A DNA stretch of 38,999 nt from the NCBI GenBank assembly GCA_946482545.1, contig CAMLRX010000035.1:1-38999 (forward strand). The letters are read 5' to 3'. The notes beneath the pieces were generated by a model. It had not been told where the DNA came from, searched no databases, and saw only the letters and a list, made by a program, of their open reading frames with translations. The translations under genes and the position numbers were made by a program. Origin of the DNA: an uncultured Flavihumibacter sp. GTDB lineage: Bacteria > Bacteroidota > Bacteroidia > Chitinophagales > Chitinophagaceae. Shown one piece after another: positions 24,691-32,897 of the stretch; the first letter of the stretch is position 1; every line of letters starts with the position of its first letter.

Positions 24691-25692
24691 TTATGGCACA
24701 TCGATGGCGCGGAGTACTTCATCCACCACATTTTCGGCACTGATGTTTTCGGCTTCCGCTTCGTAGGTGAGCCCGATGCGGTGGCGCATCACATCTTTGG
24801 CGATGCTGCGCACATCTTCGGGTATCACATAGCCTCTTTTCTGGAGGAAAGCGTGTGCGCGTGCCGCGAGCGCCAGGTTGATGCTGGCCCGGGGCGAACC
24901 GCCATAACTGATGAGCGGCTGAAGTTTAGACAGTTTATACTGATCCGGGAAACGGGTGGCGAACACGATGTCCAGGATATAATTTTCTACTTTTTCGTCC
25001 ATATAAATCGAACGGACGAGGTCCCTCGCCTCCAGGATTTCCTGCATGGAAACCACGGGATTCACCTTCGCGGCGCCTTCTCCGAGCACCTGCTGGCGGA
25101 TGATCTGTTGTTCTTCGGATTTTGTGGGGTAGCCCACAACTACTTTCAGCATGAACCTGTCCACCTGTGCTTCGGGCAGCGGATAAGTGCCTTCCTGTTC
25201 CAGCGGGTTCTGGGTGGCCAGTACGAGGAATGGTTCCTGTAAACGGTAGGTATTTTCGCCGATGGTCACCTGTTTTTCCTGCATGGCTTCGAGGAGGGCG
25301 CTCTGCACTTTGGCCGGGGCGCGGTTGATTTCATCGGCGAGGATGAAGTTGGCGAAGATGGGACCTTTTCTTACCACGAACTCGTGCTTTTGCTGGTTGT
25401 AGATCATGGTACCCAGCACATCGGCGGGAAGCAGGTCGGGTGTGAACTGAATCCGGCTGAAATGCGCGTCCACCGCCTGCGACAGCGATTTGATGGTAAG
25501 GGTTTTAGCCAAACCGGGAACGCCTTCCAAAAGCACGTGCCCATTGCTCAGTAACCCGATCAGCAGGCGATCGAGCATGTATTGTTGTCCTACGATCACT
25601 TTGGAAAGTTCCTGCTGCAATCTTTCCGTGAAATTGCCCGCCAACTGTATCTTCTCGTTCAGCAAACGGATATCCTCGGCTGTTTTCACCAT
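24691..25692 (-). CDS. MoxR-family AAA+ ATPase
   Basis: A 333-residue AAA+ ATPase of the MoxR/RavA clade, a cytoplasmic chaperone-like remodeller. Walker A is GVPGLAKT (57-64), and Walker B is in ILADEINRAPAKVQSALLEA. NPLEQEGTYPLPEAQVDRFM holds sensor 1 and the arginine-finger region, and the C-terminal lid has SYGGSPRASINLALAARAHA. It is the first gene of the four-gene block moxR, DUF58, BatD-like, batA. The 285-base stretch upstream includes a copy of repeat family B; no clear -7 element was found. Confidence 0.93.
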   Translation of the reverse strand: MVKTAEDIRLLNEKIQLAGNFTERLQQELSKVIVGQQYMLDRLLIGLLSNGHVLLEGVPGLAKTLTIKSLSQAVDAHFSRIQFTPDLLPADVLGTMIYNQQKHEFVVRKGPIFANFILADEINRAPAKVQSALLEAMQEKQVTIGENTYRLQEPFLVLATQNPLEQEGTYPLPEAQVDRFMLKVVVGYPTKSEEQQIIRQQVLGEGAAKVNPVVSMQEILEARDLVRSIYMDEKVENYILDIVFATRFPDQYKLSKLQPLISYGGSPRASINLALAARAHAFLQKRGYVIPEDVRSIAKDVMRHRIGLTYEAEAENISAENVVDEVLRAIDVP

Positions 25693-25865
25693 ACTTTTAA
25701 GCGATTGGTTTAGATGTTCGTGTTGTGCAATTTAAAGAAGTATGCAAAGAGTTGGCCAAAAAAAGAACAGGGTGGCCAAAGGAAATGATGGGCGGCTCCG
25801 TTTTTTTCCGGGCAGCAAAGGATAAAAAAACGGGTTGCCGCTTTGTTGAAACACGCGGATGGTAG

Positions 25866-25890
25866 CGGAAAACCACCTCGGTGGCACCGG
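25866..25890 (+). repeat. Dispersed repeat family B, copy 2
   Basis: Reads cggaaaaccacctcggtggc followed by accgg, preceded by gcggatg at 25856-25862. It is nearly identical to the complement of 18353-18376. It sits in the 285-base gap between the nadE stop and the moxR start, inside the likely moxR upstream region. Confidence 0.6.
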
Positions 25891-25977
25891 TTTTACCAAA
25901 ATCTGCAGATTTCACCATTATCACATAGCATAAAACGAAGCGGAAATCACGAACAATTTTCCTGGTAAAACACCTGC

Positions 25978-27672
25978 TTACGAAAGGTATTTTCCTACAA
26001 TCGGTACCCGTCGTCCCACCCCGAAGGCCTTGGTACTTACACGGATGATGGGGCAGAACTGGTTGCGTTTGTATTCGTTGGTGTTCACCAGTTTCAATAC
26101 CCTGTTCACCAGTTGCGGATCAAATCCGGCGGCGATGATGGCGCCGGGTCCCATTCTCTTTTCGATGTATTGGAAAAGCACCTGGTCGAGTTGGTCGTAG
26201 TCGGGCAGGCTATCGCTGTCCTTTTGATTGGGCCGCAATTCGGCGGAAGGCGCTTTGGTGATGATGTGTTGGGGGATGATCTCTTTGTGCCGGTTGATGT
26301 ACTGCGCGAGGGCATACACTTGTATTTTATACACATCGCCCAGCACGCTGAGTCCGCCGGCCATATCGCCATAAAGCGTACCGTAGCCGGTGGCCAGTTC
26401 ACTTTTGTTGGAAGTATTCAGGAGGATATAACCGAATTTATTGGCGATGGCCATCAGTATATTTCCGCGTATCCGGCTCTGCATGTTTTCTTCCGCCAGG
26501 GAAAAAGGCAGGTTGCCGAAAATGGGGTGTACGGTTTCCAACATGGTTTCATATACATCCTTAATGGCCACGATATCATAAGGATTGCCCAGGTTCCTGC
26601 TGAGTTCCACGGCATCGTTCACGGAATGTTCAGTGGAATATGGGGATGGCAGGAGGATGGCGCGAACATTTTCAGGACCGAGTGCTTCACAGGCCAACGC
26701 AAGGGTAACAGCGCTGTCGATACCGCCGCTGCTGCCGAGGATGGCTCGGGTGAATCCCATTTTCGAAAAATAATCGCGGATGCCCATCAGCAAGGCCTCA
26801 TACACCTGACCGATGTTCCTTTTTTCGACGAGGTAATCCGATAAGGTAGCAGACGTGAGTGCTGGAGAAGGTTCCACCGGAAGTGGGGGTTGTCCTTTCA
26901 CTAATGTTATTCCATCTTCGTTCCATTCCACAACGGCTGTATCTTCCGTGAAGTAGCCCAGTTCAGCAACCAGTTTCGCCGATGCATTGTACACGAGGCT
27001 TCCGCCGTCGAAAACGATCTCCGTTTGAGAACCTACCGCATTGCAATACACCATGGGCAGTTTGTACTTCCGCACATTGGCCTGAACAATAGCTTTCCGT
27101 GCCTCATCGTGGTCGTAATCAAATGGAGAAGCGGAAATATTGATCATGATATCGGGCTGCTGCGCCATCAGCACGTCCATGGGACAAACCCGGTACAGCG
27201 GATTATCACCCAGGTTCCAGATGTCCTCACATATCGTAACAGCCAGTTTTTTCCCTTTGAATTCCAGCACCTTCCATTCGTAGGCGGGTTCAAAATAGCG
27301 GTATTCATCAAAAATATCGTAGGTAGGCAGCAAGGTTTTGTGTACTTCTCCCTGTATCTTCCCTTCATACAATAAAAACGCCGCGTTGAACAAGTCTTTC
27401 CCCTCCCTGATCGGGTTCCTGGCGGGGGCGCCTACAATGACACCAATGCCCTGCGTATGTTCCGCGATGCGTTGAATGGTTTGATAGGATTGTTCAATAA
27501 AATCGCTGAATTCAAGAAAATCGCGGGGCGGATAGCCACAAACGGAAAGTTCTGAAAAAACGATAAGGTCGATCCCCTCCTGCTTTGCGGCTTCGATGGC
27601 CGCGATCATTTTGTTCCCGTTCTGTTCAAAGTTCCCGATATGGTAATTCTGCTGCGCAAGTTTTATTAACAT
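25978..27672 (-). CDS. nadE: NAD+ synthase, glutamine-dependent
   Basis: Makes NAD from deamido-NAD, ATP and glutamine. The 564 residues hold two domains. An N-terminal nitrilase-like glutaminase has the catalytic E41 (FSELSVCGYPPRDF), K112 (VHKTLLP) and C148 (VTICEDIWN). A C-terminal synthetase has the ATP-pyrophosphatase loop SSGGIDS (314-320). The Glu-Lys-Cys triad is complete, so it should use glutamine rather than free ammonia. ATG 27672 gives the usual start MLIKLAQQNYHIGNF; the ATG at 27717 adds 15 atypical residues. It is divergent from gldB, a pairing also seen as neighbouring genes in gliding Flavobacteria. Confidence 0.95.
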   Translation of the reverse strand: MLIKLAQQNYHIGNFEQNGNKMIAAIEAAKQEGIDLIVFSELSVCGYPPRDFLEFSDFIEQSYQTIQRIAEHTQGIGVIVGAPARNPIREGKDLFNAAFLLYEGKIQGEVHKTLLPTYDIFDEYRYFEPAYEWKVLEFKGKKLAVTICEDIWNLGDNPLYRVCPMDVLMAQQPDIMINISASPFDYDHDEARKAIVQANVRKYKLPMVYCNAVGSQTEIVFDGGSLVYNASAKLVAELGYFTEDTAVVEWNEDGITLVKGQPPLPVEPSPALTSATLSDYLVEKRNIGQVYEALLMGIRDYFSKMGFTRAILGSSGGIDSAVTLALACEALGPENVRAILLPSPYSTEHSVNDAVELSRNLGNPYDIVAIKDVYETMLETVHPIFGNLPFSLAEENMQSRIRGNILMAIANKFGYILLNTSNKSELATGYGTLYGDMAGGLSVLGDVYKIQVYALAQYINRHKEIIPQHIITKAPSAELRPNQKDSDSLPDYDQLDQVLFQYIEKRMGPGAIIAAGFDPQLVNRVLKLVNTNEYKRNQFCPIIRVSTKAFGVGRRVPIVGKYLS

Positions 27673-27779
27673 GAGGCCTTGTTTTGAGGTTGAATGAAGC
27701 ATCTTCACAAAATGCAATTAACGGTCCCGGTTCAACTGCAAGTTGCTAAATTTACGCTCACATTTACAAGCTATTGACT

Positions 27780-28808
27780 ATGAACCGCAAATTTAGCGTC
27801 CTTCCACTTATTTCAGTCATCCTGATCACATTAGCAGGTTGCGGGGGTTCCGGCCATCCCGATGTGTCGCATATTAAGGTAAAAATGGACGTGCTCCGGT
27901 TCGACAGCGCGGTGTTCGCGGCCGATACGGCCCAGCCACAGCAGGCATTGCTGCAACTGAAGCAGCGTTATCCTTCTTTCACCAATGATTTCTCCCAATA
28001 TATTCTTGGCATTGGACCGGTGAATGATACCATGCCACCTCAGGCGGCGCAGGCTTTTCAATTCTTTTTGACGAGTTATCGTCCGGTTTATGATTCGCTC
28101 GCCGCGACGCGGAAAGCCTGGGACAAAACAGAGCCCGCGCTCCTGGAAGCGTTCAGGCACTTAAAATACTATTTCCCCGACTACGCTGTTCCGGAAGTGG
28201 TGGTGTATGTTGGCCCCTTCGATGCGCCCGGTGTGGCACTTACTGAAAACGCGATGGCCATCGGACTGCAATTGTATGGCGGTAAGGATTTCTTTTTCTA
28301 CAAAACCATGCAGGGACAAGCCATGTTCCCCGAATACATCTCGCGGCGCTTTGAACCGGCTTATATTCCGGTGAACGCGATGAAAGCCGTGCTGGACGAT
28401 ATGTATCCCATTGATCCCAACGAAAGTTCGCTGCTGGAGAAAATTGTTTCTTCCGGAAAACAACTGTACATGCTGGATCTGCTTCTTCCTGAAACGCCGG
28501 ACTCCTTAAAAACCGGCTATACGGCGGATCAACTGGCTTTCTGTCGCGAAAACGAAGGCGCTATCTGGAACGTACTCCTCAAAACAACGGACATCTATAC
28601 ACTGGATCAGTCCATGATCCGCATATTCGTTGGCGATGCGCCTTCTACTGAAGTACTTGGCCCTAACTCTCCGGGCAATATCGGACAATTTGTAGGCTGG
28701 AAGATGGTGCAGAAATACATGGGTAAGTTCCCGGAAACCAAGCCCGATTCACTGATGCGGATTGGGGCGAAGGATTTGTTTTTACAGAGCGGGTATAAGC
28801 CAAAATAA
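27780..28808 (+). CDS. gldB: Gliding-motility lipoprotein GldB
   Basis: A 342-residue lipoprotein. The signal MNRKFSVLPLISVILITLAG ends at the lipidated Cys21. The mature start HIKVKMDVLRFDSAVFAADT and the stretch LKQRYPSFTNDFSQYILGIG are typical of GldB, a protein needed for gliding in Flavobacterium johnsoniae and linked to T9SS function. ATG 27780 is chosen over a TTG six bases earlier. No gldC follows, unlike the Flavobacterium arrangement. Presence of GldB fits the T9SS sorting domain at the window start, though GldB is widespread and does not by itself prove gliding. A -7-like TAAATTTA lies at 27747-27754. Confidence 0.85.
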   Translation: MNRKFSVLPLISVILITLAGCGGSGHPDVSHIKVKMDVLRFDSAVFAADTAQPQQALLQLKQRYPSFTNDFSQYILGIGPVNDTMPPQAAQAFQFFLTSYRPVYDSLAATRKAWDKTEPALLEAFRHLKYYFPDYAVPEVVVYVGPFDAPGVALTENAMAIGLQLYGGKDFFFYKTMQGQAMFPEYISRRFEPAYIPVNAMKAVLDDMYPIDPNESSLLEKIVSSGKQLYMLDLLLPETPDSLKTGYTADQLAFCRENEGAIWNVLLKTTDIYTLDQSMIRIFVGDAPSTEVLGPNSPGNIGQFVGWKMVQKYMGKFPETKPDSLMRIGAKDLFLQSGYKPK

Positions 28809-28849
28809 CAGCACCCGGTTAAAACACTGAAAGTCCGAACGTTAAAAAA

Positions 28850-28891
28850 CGGTACCCGGTGGCACCGCTATAGCGGTGGCACCGGGTACCG
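28850..28891. repeat. Dispersed repeat family B, palindromic form, possible terminator
   Basis: Arms 28850-28869 (cggtacccggtggcaccgct) and 28872-28891 (agcggtggcaccgggtaccg) pair over 19 of 20 positions with a 2-base centre. Each arm contains cggtggcaccg, the word shared with the family B copies at 18353 and 25866. It is flanked by A-runs on both sides and lies between gldB and pheT, so it could stop gldB transcription. Confidence 0.65.
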
Positions 28892-28903
28892 GCCAAAAAA
28901 CCC

Positions 28904-28911
28904 TATTTTTG
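28904..28911 (+). promoter_or_regulatory. Candidate -7 promoter element TATTTTTG for pheT
   Basis: An exact TAnnTTTG match 22 bases before the pheT ATG, just past the palindrome. No good -33 TTG is visible; the expected place falls inside the palindrome arm. It would drive pheT, the coiled-coil gene and zapA. Confidence 0.5.
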
Positions 28912-28933
28912 CGCCCAATAACCATATCATACA

Positions 28934-31393
28934 ATGACGATCTCTTACAATTGGCTGAGTGAATATCTTCCCCCCATGCCCGGCCAGGCGGCCGGGAATA
29001 CCCAGATTGAACCGGAAAGGCTTTCGAAGATACTCACCTCCATAGGACTGGAAGTGGAATCAATGGAGAAATTCGAAGCGGTGAAAGGTGGCCTTCAGGG
29101 CCTGGTTACAGGCGAGGTGCTTACCGCTGAACAACATCCCAATGCCGATAAACTGAAACTCACTACGGTGAATACCGGTGGCCCTCAACCGCTGCAAATT
29201 GTTTGCGGGGCACCCAATGTGGCCGCCGGACAAAAAGTAATCGTGGCCACCGTGGGGACCACCATCTACCCTAAAACCGGTGATCCGTTAACCATGAAAG
29301 TGGCCAAAATACGTGGCGTGGAAAGCTACGGTATGATCTGCGCTGAAGATGAGATTGGCCTGGGAGAAAGTCATGCGGGAATCATGGTGTTGCCTGCTGA
29401 TACACCTGTTGGGATGTCTGCCGCCGAACTCTTCAAACCCTATTCAGATATCGTTTACGAAATCGGCCTTACCCCGAACCGCATGGACGCGATGAGCCAT
29501 CTTGGTGTGGCCCGCGATGTTTGCGCTTACCTTACCCACCACGAGAAAAAGGATTTCCGGGTGAAAACGCCGTTCGCCAACGGGTTCAAAGCCGACAACC
29601 AGGACTTGCCCATCAAAGTAATCATCGAAAACAAAGAAGCCTGCCAGCGGTATGCCGGCGTGAGTATATCCGGCGTGAAGATCGGCCCATCCCCCAAATG
29701 GATGCAGGATAAACTCCAGGCCATCGGCGTGCGCCCGATCAATAATATCGTTGACATCACAAACTATATTTTACACGAAACGGGCCAGCCCCTGCACGCC
29801 TTCGATGCCGATGCAGTAAAAGGTAACACCGTTATCGTGAAGAACTGCACTGAAAATACGCCCTTCATCACGCTCGATGAAAAGGAGCGCAAACTCCATC
29901 CCGAAGACCTGATGATCTGCAACGCGGAAGAACCCATGTGCATCGGCGGTGTTTTCGGCGGACTAACAAGTGGGGTGAAGGATACTACCACCAAAATTTT
30001 CCTGGAGAGCGCCTGGTTCAATCCAACAGATATCCGGAAAACTTCCTTCCGCCACGGATTGCGTACCGATGCCGCCACCCGTTTTGAAAAAGGGGTGGAC
30101 ATTTCCAATACCGTGAACGTACTCCGCCGTGCCGCACTGCTCATCAAAGAGATCGCCGGAGGAGAAATTTCATCGGATATCGTGGATGTGTACCCGAACC
30201 CCAAAGAGAAGGTGCAGGTGGCCCTCAAACACCATTACCTGAAAAAACTCAGTGGTAAGAATTACCATCCCGATACCATGCGGAAAATCCTTACCAGTCT
30301 TGGTTTCGAATTTCTGAAAGAAGGCATGGACGATACCTGGTGGGCCGTTCCTTATAGCAAACCCGACATCACCCTTCCAGCCGATATCGTGGAAGAGATC
30401 ATGCGCATCGATGGCCTGGACAATGTAGAAATCCCCGAAGCCATTTCCATCACGCCTTCCGTAGAAACCGACGGACACAAATACCATTACCAGGAAAAGA
30501 TCGCCGGTCTCCTGAACGGGATGGGCTTCGCTGAAATATTCACCAATTCGATTACGAACAGCGCTTATTACGATGAAGAAGTGCTGCAACTAACGGTGAA
30601 GATGCTCAACAACCTGAGCGCTGAACTGGATGTAATGCGTCCTTCCATTTTGGAAACCGGACTGGAATCTGTGGCCTTCAACCTGAACCGCAGGCAGAAA
30701 AACCTGCGTTTCTTTGAATTTGGTAAAACCTACCATACCTCCGGACCTGGCGCATACAGCGAGCAACAACACCTGGCCATCCTGGTTACGGGAAATAAAG
30801 TAGCCGGTAGCTGGAACGTAAAAGAACAGGCAGCCGATTTCTATTACCTGAAAAGTATAGTACTGAATATATTGAGCGCATGTGGTCTGAAACCTGAAAA
30901 ATTGGTGGAAGTACCAGCTACGGCCAATATGGCGCAGGGGCTGGAAGCCGTATGCCAGGGGTATGCACTGGTGCGTTTCGGCGCCGTAAGCAATGCCTCG
31001 CTTAAAAAATTCGACATCAAACAACCTGTGCTGTTCGCCGATTTCAACTGGGACCAACTCATGAAAATGGCGGCCACACAACAAAAAGCCTTCCGTGAAC
31101 TGCCCAAACAATTGCCAGTAGAACGGGACCTTGCGCTCGTGGTTACAAGCGGCACGGCTTTTGAAAAGGTGGAAGCGGCCATCAGGTCAGTGAAACTCCC
31201 GTTGCTGCAACAGGTGCGTCTTTTCGATGTATTCGAAAGCGAAAAACTGGGCGCCGGGAAAAAATCACTGGCTGTGAACTTCACGTTCCTCGATGAGGAG
31301 AAAACCCTCACCGACAAAGAGATCGACGCGATGATGCAAAAACTGATGAACGCGCTCGAAAAAGAACTGGCCGCTGAAATCAGGAAAGGGTAA
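28934..31393 (+). CDS. pheT: Phenylalanine--tRNA ligase, beta subunit
   Basis: An 819-residue beta chain of the alpha2beta2 PheRS. The N-terminal EMAP/OB tRNA-binding domain is at about 45-160 (GEVLTAEQHPNADKLKLTTV; QIVCGAPNVAAGQKVIVATV). The B3/B4 editing domain has RPINNIVDITNYILHETGQP, then LHAFDAD. B5 and the catalytic-like core follow (DIVEEIMRIDGLDNVEIPEA). The C-terminal FDX-ACB anticodon domain has FRELPKQLPVERDLALVV. It is full-length. pheS is not in the window, so the two subunits are encoded apart, as often in Bacteroidota. A coiled-coil gene follows after 2 bases. Confidence 0.97.
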   Translation: MTISYNWLSEYLPPMPGQAAGNTQIEPERLSKILTSIGLEVESMEKFEAVKGGLQGLVTGEVLTAEQHPNADKLKLTTVNTGGPQPLQIVCGAPNVAAGQKVIVATVGTTIYPKTGDPLTMKVAKIRGVESYGMICAEDEIGLGESHAGIMVLPADTPVGMSAAELFKPYSDIVYEIGLTPNRMDAMSHLGVARDVCAYLTHHEKKDFRVKTPFANGFKADNQDLPIKVIIENKEACQRYAGVSISGVKIGPSPKWMQDKLQAIGVRPINNIVDITNYILHETGQPLHAFDADAVKGNTVIVKNCTENTPFITLDEKERKLHPEDLMICNAEEPMCIGGVFGGLTSGVKDTTTKIFLESAWFNPTDIRKTSFRHGLRTDAATRFEKGVDISNTVNVLRRAALLIKEIAGGEISSDIVDVYPNPKEKVQVALKHHYLKKLSGKNYHPDTMRKILTSLGFEFLKEGMDDTWWAVPYSKPDITLPADIVEEIMRIDGLDNVEIPEAISITPSVETDGHKYHYQEKIAGLLNGMGFAEIFTNSITNSAYYDEEVLQLTVKMLNNLSAELDVMRPSILETGLESVAFNLNRRQKNLRFFEFGKTYHTSGPGAYSEQQHLAILVTGNKVAGSWNVKEQAADFYYLKSIVLNILSACGLKPEKLVEVPATANMAQGLEAVCQGYALVRFGAVSNASLKKFDIKQPVLFADFNWDQLMKMAATQQKAFRELPKQLPVERDLALVVTSGTAFEKVEAAIRSVKLPLLQQVRLFDVFESEKLGAGKKSLAVNFTFLDEEKTLTDKEIDAMMQKLMNALEKELAAEIRKG

Positions 31394-31395
31394 CC

Positions 31396-31686
31396 ATGCA
31401 CCAGCAACTTGAACATACCAAACGCATTCAATCCAAACTCCAGGGCCTGGTGAAAGAACTCACCGGGCTCCGGAAGGAGAATGCCGAACTGAAACAACAG
31501 GCAGCCGGATGGCAGGAAAAACTGGCCAGTCAAACCAGTCTTATTAACCAGCTCACCGAACAACTGGAACTGCTGAAAATGAATACAGGCAAGGGCTGGG
31601 ACGATGCCACACGCGAAGCCATGGAAAAACGGCTGCAACAATACATCAAAGAAATCGACCGCTGCCTCGCCATGCTGAACGATTAA
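31396..31686 (+). CDS. Small coiled-coil protein between pheT and zapA
   Basis: A 96-residue, almost wholly helical protein. Residues about 5-65 form a coiled coil (LVKELTGLRKENAELKQQAA; LINQLTEQLELLKMN). A conserved-looking C-terminal helix has REAMEKRLQQYIKEIDRCLA, then ML. No signal or TM segment is present. It begins 2 bases after pheT and precedes zapA by 20 bases, so it is cotranscribed with both. The position next to zapA and the coiled-coil form make a divisome-associated role attractive (ZapB-like partner), but this is inference from context only. Confidence 0.8.
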   Translation: MHQQLEHTKRIQSKLQGLVKELTGLRKENAELKQQAAGWQEKLASQTSLINQLTEQLELLKMNTGKGWDDATREAMEKRLQQYIKEIDRCLAMLND

Positions 31687-31706
31687 TCCAGAACACAATA
31701 GACATT

Positions 31707-32015
31707 ATGTCCGAAGCGCTTATTCCAGTAAATATTCTCATCGGCGACCGCACCTACCGCATCCGCATTCATCCCAAAGATGAAGAAGGAGTGCGCCGTA
31801 CCGTTAAAAAAGTGAACGATAAAATACTGGAGTTTAAAACCTCTTTCGCCGGAAAGGACATGCAGGACTATATCGCCATGGTGATGATCTGGCTCGCCTC
31901 ACTTACCCTGGAGCAACCTGAAGCCTGGACGGATTTTTCAGACCTGGATACTGAACTGGAAAAAATCGAAAAAACCATCGATTCATGCCAGCCTGACAGT
32001 AATTTGGAAATTTAA
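31707..32015 (+). CDS. zapA: Cell division protein ZapA
   Basis: A 102-residue ZapA-family protein that cross-links FtsZ filaments at the division ring. The N-terminal beta-alpha module reads IPVNILIGDRTYRIRIHPKD, then EEGVRRTVKKVNDKI, the usual ZapA pattern (I.i.G..Y.i......E..v..aa..in). A helix follows (DYIAMVMIWLASLTLEQPE) and a C-terminal acidic coiled coil. The size is normal. The next gene, clpP, begins 60 bases on. Confidence 0.88.
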   Translation: MSEALIPVNILIGDRTYRIRIHPKDEEGVRRTVKKVNDKILEFKTSFAGKDMQDYIAMVMIWLASLTLEQPEAWTDFSDLDTELEKIEKTIDSCQPDSNLEI

Positions 32016-32075
32016 GTGTTTGGACGGAGATTTGAGAGAAGGAACAGGCACATCATTCTTAAATAGGATAAAATA

Positions 32076-32798
32076 ATGAATATGAATCCAGGCAAAGAAT
32101 TCGAAAAATACGCAGTGAAGCACAGAGGCATGTCCAGCCTCACGTTGCACGACTACAACAAGCACATTACCAACACCATCGATCCAAATCTCGTTACCAA
32201 TCTCACCCCGAATATCATTGAGGAACGCCCCATGAACATCGCTGTGATGGACGTGTACAGCCGTTTGATGATGGACCGCATCATCTTTCTCGGTTACCCC
32301 ATCAACGATGAAGTGGCCAACATCATTATCGCCCAGATGTTGTTCCTCGACAGCACCGACCGCGCCCGCGATATCCAGATGTACATCAATTGCCCCGGAG
32401 GCGCCGTGTATTCAGGATTAGGTGTGTACGATACCATGCAATATGTTTCTCCCGACGTGTCCACCATCTGTATCGGAATGGCAGCCTCTATGGGACAGGT
32501 ACTGCTTTGCGCAGGTACCAAAGGAAAAAGAACCGCGCTGAAACACAGCCGTGTGATGATTCACCAACCCAGTGGCGCCATCGGTGGACAAGCCAGCGAT
32601 ATTGAAATCACCGTGAACGAGATCAGGAAACTGAAAAGAGAACTGTACGAAATCACCGCATTCCACACTGGTAAAGATGCCAAACAGATCGAAACCGACA
32701 GCGACCGCGACTACTGGCTCACCGCTGAAGAAGCAAAAGCCTACGGCCTCGTGGATGAGGTATTGATTCAGAATCCAAGGAAAGAACACAGAGACTAA
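32076..32798 (+). CDS. clpP: ATP-dependent Clp protease proteolytic subunit, paralogue 1
   Basis: A 240-residue ClpP. The serine-protease triad is complete: S138 in AASMG, H163 in MIHQP, and D212 in DRDYWLT. The oxyanion region CPGGAVYSG (106-114) is present. The N-terminus is about 50 residues longer than the mature E. coli core, and may include a propeptide and axial loop. It stands directly upstream of a second clpP and clpX, so mixed ClpP1P2 barrels are possible. A start at ATG 32082 is nearly as good. A family A repeat pair separates it from the next clpP. Confidence 0.95.
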   Translation: MNMNPGKEFEKYAVKHRGMSSLTLHDYNKHITNTIDPNLVTNLTPNIIEERPMNIAVMDVYSRLMMDRIIFLGYPINDEVANIIIAQMLFLDSTDRARDIQMYINCPGGAVYSGLGVYDTMQYVSPDVSTICIGMAASMGQVLLCAGTKGKRTALKHSRVMIHQPSGAIGGQASDIEITVNEIRKLKRELYEITAFHTGKDAKQIETDSDRDYWLTAEEAKAYGLVDEVLIQNPRKEHRD

Positions 32799-32800
32799 TA

Positions 32801-32887
32801 ATTTTGGATTTTGAATTCTAAATTTTGAATGAAAAGTGCACCAGGCGCTCAATTCAAAATCCAACATCCAAAATTCAACATTCAAAA
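32801..32887. repeat. Dispersed repeat family A, copy 3 (hairpin-forming, between clpP genes)
   Basis: The left arm 32801-32830 (attttggattttgaattcta, then aattttgaat) and the right arm 32851-32887 (aattcaaaatccaacatcca, then aaattcaacattcaaaa) are imperfect inverted copies around a 20-base core with gaaaagt and accaggc. It fills the gap between the two clpP genes and would fold in the mRNA. Confidence 0.7.
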
Positions 32888-32897
32888 ATACTACACC

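Noticed and set aside
32016..32075. Possible 6S RNA after zapA, as in some Bacteroidota
   Set aside because: The gap is only 60 bases, too short for 6S RNA, and no suitable fold was seen.
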